From the NCBI RefSeq assembly GCF_000429145.1, contig NZ_AUBH01000003.1, forward strand, positions 268,604 to 332,603: a stretch of 64,000 nucleotides of DNA, in the 5' to 3' direction. A model generated the notes under the pieces. The model saw only the letters and a list, made by a program, of their open reading frames with translations. It was not told where the DNA came from and searched no databases. This document shows, piece after piece, positions 19,332-28,400 of the stretch (the first letter of the stretch is position 1; each line of letters begins with the position of its first letter). Source of the DNA: Aestuariibacter salexigens DSM 15300. Its GTDB lineage: Bacteria > Pseudomonadota > Gammaproteobacteria > Enterobacterales > Alteromonadaceae. Both the position numbers and the translations under genes were made by a program.

Positions 19332-20039
19332 TTGAAAAAAATACTCTCAAAAGCACGACAAAGTGTGTATAAACTGGTTGATATGACAAATAAAAATATA
19401 CCCAATTTTAAGGGATTAACAATTGACGATCAGGGCGAAAATAATGAAATACTCATCGACGATGAGTGCGTATTCAATCGTTCGAAGATTGTCATTGCAG
19501 GCAATAACAATAAAGTCACATTAGGCGCCACACTGTCATACAATCAACTGGTTATTAATCTTAAAGGCAATAAAAAACGCATTAGTATAGGTAATAGCAA
19601 CAAGCACATTAATAATCTGAAGTTGGTGTCAATCCGAGGCAACCATCAAATTATCACTATCGGCCGTAATCTGAGTTGTGGTGGTATGGAAGTGCAAATG
19701 AATGATGGCAATGAATCACTGACTATCGGCAAAGACTGTCTGTTTTCATGGGGGATCAAGGCCCGCACATCAGACGGCCATTCCATTATTGATATTGACT
19801 CTGATACGCCTATTAATTTTCCTCAGGACATTTCCATAGGTGATCACGTGTGGATCAGTGAAGATGTCAGACTGATGAAAGGAGCCATTATTCCCTCCGA
19901 TTGTGTTATCGGTGCCGGCGCCATCGTGACCAAAAAATTCGATGAGACGAACAGCGTGATTGCCGGCGTGCCAGCAAAAGTAGTCAAGCGCAATATCAAA
20001 TGGGACCACAGGCAACCTTCCAAATATAAGCCGCAATAA
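19332..20039 (+). CDS. Hexapeptide-repeat acyltransferase (left-handed beta-helix)
   Basis: A 235-residue protein. Imperfect hexapeptide turns run through residues 30-160 (for example KRISIGNSNKHI, QIITIGRNLSC, ESLTIGKDCLF). The classical acetyltransferase end is ISIGDHVWISEDVRLMKGAIIPSDCVIGAGAIVTKKF then VIAGVPAKVVKRNI (residues 166-226). Such enzymes O- or N-acylate sugars, usually from acetyl-CoA, as trimers. The catalytic His is probably the one in GDHVW. The likely start is a TTG at 19332; an in-frame ATG at 19383 is an alternative. It ends one base before the next gene. Confidence 0.82.
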   Translation: MKKILSKARQSVYKLVDMTNKNIPNFKGLTIDDQGENNEILIDDECVFNRSKIVIAGNNNKVTLGATLSYNQLVINLKGNKKRISIGNSNKHINNLKLVSIRGNHQIITIGRNLSCGGMEVQMNDGNESLTIGKDCLFSWGIKARTSDGHSIIDIDSDTPINFPQDISIGDHVWISEDVRLMKGAIIPSDCVIGAGAIVTKKFDETNSVIAGVPAKVVKRNIKWDHRQPSKYKPQ

Positions 20040-20040
20040 C

Positions 20041-20952
20041 GTGGACGAATCAGATTACCTAACTTCCGTATTTTCAGTGCGACAGAGTGGTTTCGTTGTC
20101 TTTTATGAGTTGTTGCAGCGCATCAAGAATAAACAGCCTACTTCACTTATCAGATTAGGAGATGGAGAGGGCGCTATCCTCGGTTACCCGGACATTACGT
20201 CGAGAAAGCATGTAAATAGTTTTTTCAATACTTGGTACGGGCATACCGACTTCCCTGAAGAAGCGATAGTACAACACCATAGACAACTCAAAGAGGCTAT
20301 TCTTGCAGCAGACATTGTCGGCCTGCCACGGGAAAAACAAATCAATAAGTCGCCAAGATGGGCAGCGGTAGAGCAGGCTCTGATGAAACACCAGCTCATC
20401 GACAACAGCCTCATCATTACCGACGCAGCTATTCATAGATACCTGACATTTGCGCTGTTCTATCGGCCGTTATTGGCGAATCAGCCGTTTTTGGGCATCA
20501 TCAGTTGCCGTGACGTTGCCACCAAACTGGCCAGAGTTTTTCACATTGACGACGTTGCGCATTATCCCATCAAAGGAGAAAGTGCGTGTCCAGGTGACCA
20601 CGACGCTCCTCATTTCCCAAACGACTTTGAAAAGCTCAGAGCGACCCTCACCGTGCCGTTTAAAGGTGCCATTTTTCTAGTAGGCGCTGGCGTATTAGGC
20701 AAAACCTACTGTCAATGGATCAAAGAAAGAGGCGGCATTGCAATCGATATAGGATCAATGTTCGACGCGTGGGAGGGCGCACCAACTCGCACACGGCACC
20801 CAGTTCACAAACTCGAACGATATCTTGAAACGCCTACTATTTCCCTGCCAGAAGCGGTTGAACGATATAACGCAACGTTGGTAGACAGAGAGCTTGATGG
20901 ACAGCAGGTTGATATTAATGATTTACCGAGCGGCTTCCCTGCCTCTTGGTGA
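20041..20952 (+). CDS. GT-D fold glycosyltransferase (DUF1792-like)
   Basis: A 303-residue protein beginning with GTG one base after the acyltransferase stop. TSLIRLGDGEGAILG (residues about 34-48) matches the GT-D family signature in which a DGE replaces the usual DXD metal site. GLPREK, the ISCRDVA stretch and the late GAIFLVGAGVLGKTYCQWIKERGGIAIDIGSMFDAW (about 215-250) are also typical of the family. GT-D enzymes add hexoses during surface glycan or glycoprotein assembly. Donor and acceptor are unknown. The tight spacing suggests the same sugar chain is glycosylated and acylated. Confidence 0.78.
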   Translation: MDESDYLTSVFSVRQSGFVVFYELLQRIKNKQPTSLIRLGDGEGAILGYPDITSRKHVNSFFNTWYGHTDFPEEAIVQHHRQLKEAILAADIVGLPREKQINKSPRWAAVEQALMKHQLIDNSLIITDAAIHRYLTFALFYRPLLANQPFLGIISCRDVATKLARVFHIDDVAHYPIKGESACPGDHDAPHFPNDFEKLRATLTVPFKGAIFLVGAGVLGKTYCQWIKERGGIAIDIGSMFDAWEGAPTRTRHPVHKLERYLETPTISLPEAVERYNATLVDRELDGQQVDINDLPSGFPASW

Positions 20953-20981
20953 GGTTTCGATTAGATGGCAGGCCGGTAATA

Positions 20982-21932
20982 TCAATCAGACGGAATCAAG
21001 TTCTCGAACATCTCATCAACGATGACCTTCATTTGTGCTGGTGTAAATGCAAAGCTATCGGACTCTTGAGTTAACACCTGTTGTTGCAAATCATAAGTGT
21101 CGCTCCCATTATTGAGCTGTTCTGACATCGCATTTATGTCCAAACAATATTTCTCTACATTGTTAAGTGCATTATTTCTTGCACGTTCACTTATCAGCAC
21201 TGACTCTGAACGAATTTCGGGTAGCTTTTGGCAGAATGCATCTGACAGAAAACCTGCAGCTTTGCCTAACTTTTCATTGAGTAACTTTTGGAACTCTAAC
21301 TCTGCCCTGGTTAATGAACGATTTATCGTTTTATTTAAATAATGAAACCCTTCGTTGCTGACGCCGAGCCAGCTGAGCACTTCATCTAACAATTGCTTTT
21401 TGCGTGAAGAATAATTGATGATTTTCAGGTTTATGATCTCTGAATCTGCACAATACTTTACAAATTCATATACTCTTTTCGTGTGTCGATAGGATTTCGA
21501 AAAATTCTCAATGGAATCTGTATAACCGCCTCGTTTCACGGCTTGCTGGTAGGCAGACTGCATGTGTTCCAGCGGATTTCTGATAAACAGCAGGCAATCA
21601 ATGCTATTTATACCGAATTCAGACATTAAAAAGTCAGTAGCCGCATCTAGCTCGCCCGTAGGCATCCTTCTGAAGAATCGTTCACCGCTAAAAAAAAGAT
21701 TTTTGCTTGGATCATATAATTGATGCAGGCGTTGAAAAAAATTCAGGTTGTAAAGAGACTCATTCCCTGAAGAAATCTTTCCAACAGATGCAGTTTCAAT
21801 TTTCTGGTTTACCGGATAGTAAAAACCTTTTTCAGCAAGCAAATTGTGGTTTTTAGCTAAGAAAGACTGAATAAAACTTGATCCCGTCTTATCTTGACCT
21901 ACGTGTAGGTAAAGTCGACCCATGGTGTTCAC
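20982..21932 (-). CDS. Sulfotransferase-like P-loop protein
   Basis: A 316-residue protein with a sulfotransferase-type fold. LYLHVGQDKTGSSFIQSFLA (residues 7-26) is the 5'-phosphosulfate-binding loop, and CLLFIRNPLEHMQSAYQQAV (near residue 114) the 3'-phosphate-binding region with its Arg and Ser. FFSGERFFRR near residue 80 is also common in this group. The expected reaction is transfer of sulfate from PAPS to a sugar hydroxyl in the cytoplasm. It is convergent with the GT-D gene and lies directly downstream of a second sulfotransferase gene on the same strand. Confidence 0.75.
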   Translation of the reverse strand: MNTMGRLYLHVGQDKTGSSFIQSFLAKNHNLLAEKGFYYPVNQKIETASVGKISSGNESLYNLNFFQRLHQLYDPSKNLFFSGERFFRRMPTGELDAATDFLMSEFGINSIDCLLFIRNPLEHMQSAYQQAVKRGGYTDSIENFSKSYRHTKRVYEFVKYCADSEIINLKIINYSSRKKQLLDEVLSWLGVSNEGFHYLNKTINRSLTRAELEFQKLLNEKLGKAAGFLSDAFCQKLPEIRSESVLISERARNNALNNVEKYCLDINAMSEQLNNGSDTYDLQQQVLTQESDSFAFTPAQMKVIVDEMFENLIPSD

Positions 21933-22005
21933 CCGAGTTTTAAAGATTAACGCTCAAAATCGGCGTGAAGTATACACGTTTTAAGAACTGGTTAGGACAA
22001 GGTTA

Positions 22006-22782
22006 TCACTTATCTTGGTGCGAAAAACGCTGGTTTTTCACGAAAAAATACAGTGACGCATACATGATGGCTAAATCGTCAAGTATGGATGTATTCTCTG
22101 ACTTAATGCTAGGAAAGACAGCCTGCCGCTCAATGTTGATTCCATCCAGCTCCAAAAAGTCAAATACTGTCTGCAAAGTCTCATCATGCTTTTCTAGCAG
22201 CGCTTGTTGGCTCAACACCAAAATTTGGCTTCTATCAACCAGACTAAATAACCAACCCAACTGCTTTTTATATTCGCCTCTTCGAAGGTATGAGCGATCT
22301 CGCCAGGGCGACTTTCTTCCCCACACACTGTTTTGCTTTTCCTTTCTTAGCCGCCAGCTCTCAAGCAAAAAGCTCATCAGCATACTCCGCGACTCCCTAC
22401 CTCTTTGGTAACTCATTCGGTAGTGAGATACGGCTCTCTCTACCGGATCTCGCAGCAGTACGATAAATTTTGCATGCGGATTATACTCGACACATTCCTT
22501 TAGGAACGTCGGGTTTGCCAGCGTGACGGGAGTGGCATCACAAACAATTTTTTCCCCTCGGTAGTGTAAAAACTTTTTACCGTAACGTTTGACTGCATAT
22601 GCTTGTTTATCTGGCGAAGCATAATAATCTGGCTGATCAAAAACGTGTGCTTCTTTACCTTCCGCCAGGCAGACATCAGGGTGCTGCGCTAAAAAGTGGG
22701 ATAATGCCGTAGTGCCCGCCTTTTGAACCCCAACAATTTGCAGGTTCACCGTGGGCACAGTCGAAGGAGGTGTACTGCACAT
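22006..22782 (-). CDS. Sulfotransferase, carbohydrate type
   Basis: A 258-residue PAPS-dependent sulfotransferase of the heparan-type family. VGVQKAGTTALSHFLAQHPDV (positions 17-37) is the 5'-phosphosulfate loop with the conserved Lys. KFIVLLRDPVERAVSHYRM (near residue 105) is the 3'-phosphate motif with Arg and Ser. LVLSQQALLEKHDETLQTVFDFLEL near residue 190 is also a family hallmark. Substrates of this family are glycan hydroxyls or amines. It probably decorates the polymer made by neighbouring genes. Its start region is divergent from the glycosyltransferase at 22837. Confidence 0.87.
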   Translation of the reverse strand: MCSTPPSTVPTVNLQIVGVQKAGTTALSHFLAQHPDVCLAEGKEAHVFDQPDYYASPDKQAYAVKRYGKKFLHYRGEKIVCDATPVTLANPTFLKECVEYNPHAKFIVLLRDPVERAVSHYRMSYQRGRESRSMLMSFLLESWRLRKEKQNSVWGRKSPWRDRSYLRRGEYKKQLGWLFSLVDRSQILVLSQQALLEKHDETLQTVFDFLELDGINIERQAVFPSIKSENTSILDDLAIMYASLYFFVKNQRFSHQDK

Positions 22783-22836
22783 CTGTCACTAATCTGGTAT
22801 ATTCCAGTCCGTATTGAGAGCATCTCGAAGCATATT

Positions 22837-23763
22837 GTGTCTGAAAACCGCGCCAAAACAATCATTTCTTTTTTTCGAGATTATAAACGCTATAGCGGCG
22901 GTCATCAGAAGTTTCGGGATTATTTGCTACATACCGTATCACTCCCATCAGTCCACTGTATGCTTTATGTGCAAAATCGTTGCGCCGTCATGCCCCATCT
23001 GTTCGAAAATATAGAAAACGTCGAATATCAGGAGCAATATGATCCCAGTGTAGCCGACGTTGTCTTTTTAGCGGGCATGGACTGGAAACATTATCTTCCT
23101 CATCAGGCAGAGCATCATCGCGTCATTAATCTAATTCAACATGTCAGACATGCAGACCCTGACCTTGAGCTGTTTGGTTTTTTAAAGCAAAAAGCGTTGA
23201 GAATATGTGTATCCGATGCGGTAAGAGACGCTATCGCTCCCTACGCAAATGGTGAGTGTATAACGATACCGATGGGGCACTCTATTCCCACTATTGTGCG
23301 GGATAAAGAACTGGAGCTATACATTCTGGGGAGAAAAAATCCCGATTTTGCAAACAGAATGGATAACTGGGCTAAAGAGCAAGGAATAAAGACGAAAACA
23401 GACACGGGGCTTGTAGACCGAAAGTCGGTCTTTGAAAACTTTGCCAGGTCAAAAGTTTCGCTCGTGTTGCCTCATTCAACCGAAGGTTTTTTCCTACCGG
23501 GTATCGAAGCGATGGCCTTGTCAGACGTTGTTGTGGTTCCAGACTGCATCGCCAACCGTGAATATTGCCTGCCTGAAACAAACATCACTCGCTGCGACTA
23601 TACAGAAACGGCCTGTCAGAACGCGATACTGGATGCTCAAGCACGATTATTGAGCCCGGCACATGCGTATCGAAAGTTCAGGGGCGAGCGGCTTGCTCGC
23701 AGCTATTCACTGACAGCTGAGCGAGACGCCTACAGAGATTTACTGACTAAACGACTTCTGTAG
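22837..23763 (+). CDS. Glycosyltransferase, GT-B-like
   Basis: A protein of about 308 residues. A longer reading frame opens at 22723 but would overlap the divergent sulfotransferase gene, so I prefer the GTG at 22837; the exact start is uncertain. The later half reads like the nucleotide-sugar-binding domain of a GT-B enzyme: VSLVLPHSTEGFFLPGIEAMALSDVVVVPDCIANREYC has the Glu-x7-Glu-like acidic pattern and the surrounding strand-loop rhythm. CISDAV- and PMGH-like stretches precede it. The N-terminal half (FFRDYKRYSGGHQKFRDYL) is less typical. It closes the polysaccharide region; no terminator is visible after it. Confidence 0.7.
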   Translation: MSENRAKTIISFFRDYKRYSGGHQKFRDYLLHTVSLPSVHCMLYVQNRCAVMPHLFENIENVEYQEQYDPSVADVVFLAGMDWKHYLPHQAEHHRVINLIQHVRHADPDLELFGFLKQKALRICVSDAVRDAIAPYANGECITIPMGHSIPTIVRDKELELYILGRKNPDFANRMDNWAKEQGIKTKTDTGLVDRKSVFENFARSKVSLVLPHSTEGFFLPGIEAMALSDVVVVPDCIANREYCLPETNITRCDYTETACQNAILDAQARLLSPAHAYRKFRGERLARSYSLTAERDAYRDLLTKRLL

Positions 23764-23790
23764 AACGTCTAACCCGAATTCTTTTCAATA

Positions 23791-25425
23791 CTAGTCAGCT
23801 GGCCGTGGCGGCTGCTGGAATCGACGACCGAAAAACTTCCACAAACTGTCGATATCACTTTCGTGATCACCATCAACCTGCAATTCACCCTTGTTAAGCT
23901 CATCACTGAGCGCCCTTACCTCGTAATAGTGATAAGGGAATCTTGGATGACCCGCTACTACATCCACCAAGACTTCTCTTGCAGCCGAACGAGCCTGTCT
24001 TAAGGCTAAACCATTCTCCTGGAAAATGATCTGTAAGGCCGAATTTGCTTCTCTAATCGCGTCCCAGTACGATGCAATGCTTTGTTTACTGCGAAGCGAT
24101 GGTAAGTCAATTGAACGCTTCAGGCTCTCAATAACCTGTATTTCTCCCTCTGAAGGCTGTGTGGGAGAAGACGTCGCTGATGACGCAGCAAGCTCACTGA
24201 CAATTTGTTGTCCAGGTTGTGATGCTGGCCTCTCAGGTTCAGGCTGTGGCGGTGTTTCTGCAACCACTTGTGAAGCAGCGTCAGACACCGCGTCTTGCGG
24301 AGTCTTTGCAATAGTGGTTGTTAGACGCTTCGGTGTAGTGTTATCTGTCACTTCAGCCTTTGAATTGTTATTACTTTCAGTGCGTACATCTTTTGCCGGA
24401 GTAACGTCACCAGCCTGACTTGTTATAATGTCGCTTGTTTCACTCTGAGCGGTTTCCAGCGCTTGTGGTATAGATTGGATGACGCTAGCCGAGCTCTCTA
24501 CCTTACTGCTGGCTGATGCAGCTTCAGGCTGCTGAGATACAGCATTTTCAGTAGACAGCAATGACGTCTTGTCTGCGTGTATCTCATTGACTGTAGACGT
24601 GTCCCTTGATGGAGCACTTTGCGGTGCTTGCTGTGCGTAAAGTTCCTGCTCAAAGATGGAAGAAAATAACATTAAATCTTCGAATAAATTACATTCATAT
24701 TCGATGCCCTCTTCGATACTTTGCGCACAGCGAGTTTCCAGTTCTGCCGCATACTCACTAAACTGGCGTCGAATGGGTAATGCAGCATCAGCGTATAGTC
24801 TCTCAATTCGGGTAGTCGTTTGAGTATTTCCATACAAGTAGCTGTCTAGTGCCTGAATGACTGGGTTATCGTAGTATTCAAGCTCTCTCAAGAAAGACTC
24901 CCAAAGCGTCGTATCAAGGCCGTCTTCTTGTAAGTAAAATATTTCGGTACGCAGCTTTTCCAGAAACTCATTCTTTTGCTGACTATTCGCGGTTCCCCAA
25001 AAACCCAAAAAAACCTGCTTTCTAGCCTCGGCGAAATTGCTCGCTTCTACATTCTGCTTAAAACGCGTATACAAGTTAAGATCTGTTACTGTACGCAGCT
25101 CTGCTGTTTCAGCTTGCTCGGCGTCAGTCTCTTCATCAGAGGGTAAAATGATGACCAGAAGGACAATAACAATAAGACCCGCTCCGACTGCAACGACAGT
25201 GCGCAGATTTTGTTGCAATAGTGATGTGACTTGCTGAAAACCTGTGTTTTGTATCGCTGGCTCTTGTTTCTCTACCTCGACGGATTGCTTTTGCGTGGCG
25301 CCGACTGGAGCAGGAGCATTTCGCTCGAGACGTGCAGCAATCAACCTGCCTCGCTGCTTAACAAATTCATCATGAGAAATCAGTCGTTGATTATGTTTTT
25401 TACTTAATTTAGCCAGCGAGTCCAT
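23791..25425 (-). CDS. Unknown single-pass membrane protein linked to the T6SS kinase
   Basis: A 544-residue protein I do not recognise. The ATG at 25425 has a GAGGTG site and lies 11 bases after the ppkA stop, so it is the last gene of the tssJ-to-ppkA operon. Residues 1-40 form a short helical module (LSKKHNQRLISHDEFVKQRGRL) with a SHOCT-like pattern. One membrane helix (VVAVGAGLIVIVLLVIIL) is at about residues 74-92. A helical domain with two cysteines follows (about 100-270), then a low-complexity Ser/Ala/Glu/Pro region (270-430), and a C-terminal helical domain ending in FGRRFQQPPRPAD. Orientation is probably N-in. Its placement suggests a periplasmic partner of PpkA. Confidence 0.72.
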   Translation of the reverse strand: MDSLAKLSKKHNQRLISHDEFVKQRGRLIAARLERNAPAPVGATQKQSVEVEKQEPAIQNTGFQQVTSLLQQNLRTVVAVGAGLIVIVLLVIILPSDEETDAEQAETAELRTVTDLNLYTRFKQNVEASNFAEARKQVFLGFWGTANSQQKNEFLEKLRTEIFYLQEDGLDTTLWESFLRELEYYDNPVIQALDSYLYGNTQTTTRIERLYADAALPIRRQFSEYAAELETRCAQSIEEGIEYECNLFEDLMLFSSIFEQELYAQQAPQSAPSRDTSTVNEIHADKTSLLSTENAVSQQPEAASASSKVESSASVIQSIPQALETAQSETSDIITSQAGDVTPAKDVRTESNNNSKAEVTDNTTPKRLTTTIAKTPQDAVSDAASQVVAETPPQPEPERPASQPGQQIVSELAASSATSSPTQPSEGEIQVIESLKRSIDLPSLRSKQSIASYWDAIREANSALQIIFQENGLALRQARSAAREVLVDVVAGHPRFPYHYYEVRALSDELNKGELQVDGDHESDIDSLWKFFGRRFQQPPRPAD

Positions 25426-25436
25426 ATTCACCTCAG

Positions 25437-28400
25437 TCACAGAGATCTTACCAGCCTGAAACCAGTATTCTCTTCGCCATTGCTTCCGACGCTCCGGCGG
25501 CTTTCCACCACACAATCACGGTATTCATCATCCCAGTACCCTCCCATTGCGACAAAAACGCCACCATCCGATACAAGTTCCTGTGCATTGCCTAAATGGT
25601 TTGTAATGCCCCAAGCATTGACTGTGTCACGAGATTCGTAATTGATAAGTTCCATTCTAATTCCTGCGACAAGATTGCCGCCGGAGAAAACACGGCAGTT
25701 TTTCTCTTTCGTTTCACCATTCCCACCAGCACGGGCGGCATGCTGCCATTGCTCAACAGTTGGCACCCTGTAGTTAAACCCGGTGCTATCACTTAACCAT
25801 TGAGCAAACGACACAATCTCAGCGACCGGACGGCCGACCACAGGATACAATTCAGGTCGACGATATGACTGAGCCGCGCTTTTCAGATCATTAATAGATG
25901 CACCACATTTGCCAGTTTGCTCACAAAACACCTCATAAACACCAAGCCGAATTTCATATCTTGAGATGGCATATGGCGTTTGCTGGCCTGTCATCCCGGG
26001 AACAACGACCATGTTAGGCCCCCTTACATTGTCCAGCATATAGTCACTGCAAGATTTTCCATTCCCCGCCATCGATTCCGTGCATGGCACTGCAGGTCGA
26101 CGTTTAGGTTTGCTGATAGCCACGGGCGGCGCAGTCTTTACCGTCTCTTGTACTGGCTCACTTTCTGGCTCGGTTTGCGGCACCTCAACCTGTTTCACCT
26201 GAGGCTCTTCAGGGACGATTGTTGAACTTGGAGATTCGTTGCTGACAGCAGAGCGACGTTCAACGTTAGGCGTGGAGACCGGAGCTGACTGAGAGGAAGA
26301 CATAGAAATGTCAATATTGGCAATAATGGGGTTGTTGGCAAAGCGCTCTAATGCAGAGTTTTTGATAGCTAGTGCAGCCGCCGGATCGGTTTGCGCGACG
26401 CTGACGATATTTTCCGCCACACGATAAAGTTCATAAAGCCGATCAAGCTCATTGCTACTAGGCAACTCTGCGCGAGCTCTGTCTATATTCATCTTTGCGT
26501 CAGTAAAGTTACCCAGCCCTGCAGCCTGACTGGCAAGCTCTTGATACTTCTGGCTAAACTCCGTTGCAATCTCCAGAGCCAACTCGGCATCCAAGACTCC
26601 TAAACTTCGTAGCTCCTGACGTTTTTCTTCTGCACTTTCAAAGCCACTTGCTTGTATCTGAGACGTCAACTCAGCGCGAATAGAGTTGATCCGAATTTGC
26701 TTTTGCCTTGCTTCTTCTGCTGCTGCGTATGATTGTTGCGCTTCATCTATGCGGTCGAGATAAATGCCGGTATCTCGCGAAGGGTCAAATTCAGATACGA
26801 CATCAACCACTTCTCTGGCTGCAGAAAAGGCATTATTTAATAGTTGCTCATCAAACAATGTCAGATACGATGTAATGATGCGAGTTTTGACATCCTGTTT
26901 TCGCTGCTCAGCCACATCAAGCTGCTCAAAATCGCGGAGTAACTTCTTCAATGCGCTTTGACGAACTGTAGAGTCTTCCCTCTCGAGCAATGTCAATAAC
27001 TCCCGCTCAAGCTCAGCAGCTCTTGTCTCCACCGCCTGCATCTCCAATGTTTGGGATTTTTGGGACAATTCGGTTTGCAACTGCTTAACCATGACATTAT
27101 CAGCAAAATATTCGGCAAGCGCATTGGCATCGTCGAGAGCTGATGCAAGGTCAGAATTGCTTTGCGAGCGTATTTGCTGCATGAAGCGGGTAATGAACTC
27201 CTGCTCTGCAGAATCGATCACCAAACTGCCCTGTGATTCAATTTTAAGCGTCTCTACCGCCGCTTCAAATGCAATAATGTCGCTTGCGTTTAACTGCTGT
27301 TTACGGGATATGTCAATGACATTTTGCTCGAGGGCAGCAATACGCTGTTGCTCTTGTAGTTGCCGCTGTTCGGCAGCCTGACGGTCAAGCAGGTTGCGCT
27401 GATCCTGTTGAGCAGCAACCAGTACTCCCTCCTCGTCTGTAATAGAGGTTTTTACTGCCTCTGACTTTGCGAAGCTTCCCGCTTTATCCAATGCTGCCTG
27501 GGCGTCTTCCCAAAGCTCCTGCGTTCTTGCTCTACGGGCTTCGAGTAGGTAGCTTGATGCAACCACATCACTCATTTCATTTACATCGGATTGTGTGGGT
27601 TTTAATTCGGCAAACCTAGCATTCTCAAGCTCCACAGCTTTAGGTTCACCTTCTCGTGATAAATTGCGAATTCTTCGTTTTGCATCCGCGATCTGGTTTT
27701 GCCACTCTGTTTTCAGATCAGCAACTCTGGACTGTAGCTTTGAAACATCTATTAACTCACTGTTATCTGCGAGCAAACTCTCCGCTTGCGACCATTGTGC
27801 GGTTTCAATCAAAGGCTCTAACTGGTCAGTTAATACATCTTCAACCATGCCCTCTATACGTCTGAGTAATTCGTCTCGAGGAGCCAGATTTCGAAGTGAA
27901 GAAATAGCGGTACTAGCACTGGTAAACTCTTGCAATGTCGCATCGTCGGGTATTGCACTTAACACTTGCCGTAGCTGTTGCACTTCGGCTTTCACAGCAG
28001 CAGCATCACGTCGCTCAACGATGCTGGCAAGCAACTGACCATTTTCTTCAATGAAGGGCGTGAGTGCTTCAAACTTTTGATAAAAACCTGCTGCAAATTC
28101 TGCCATTCTAAACGCGCTGTCAAAATCACCGTCACTCACGCTCTGGTTGATTTCCTCATACAGTTTTGTACGCGGCGCCGCGCTTCGCAGGAAAGCATCA
28201 TCTGGGTTAATTTGCTTAATTTCATTCCATATCGCATCGAATGACGCAAAGGATGTTTTAAACTCGTCGCTTGGCATCTCTGTTAACAACTGCGATTGAG
28301 CATAAAGTTCTTTCAATCGATCGTCTTTCAGTTTTTCGAACTGCTGCTCGGTCTCATTGAGCTTCAATTGCAAAAACCTGCCATCACCCATATTTTTTGC

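Noticed and set aside
22723..22836. Longer N-terminus for the glycosyltransferase at 22837
   Set aside because: Overlaps the start of the divergent sulfotransferase by 60 bases and reads as an Arg/His-rich shadow sequence.
24026..24418. Plus-strand open frame of 130 residues opposite the membrane protein at 23791
   Set aside because: Mirrors the low-complexity region of the real gene.
25426..25515. Longer N-terminus for the membrane protein at 23791
   Set aside because: Would lie in the end of ppkA; the ATG at 25425 has a strong GAGGTG site.
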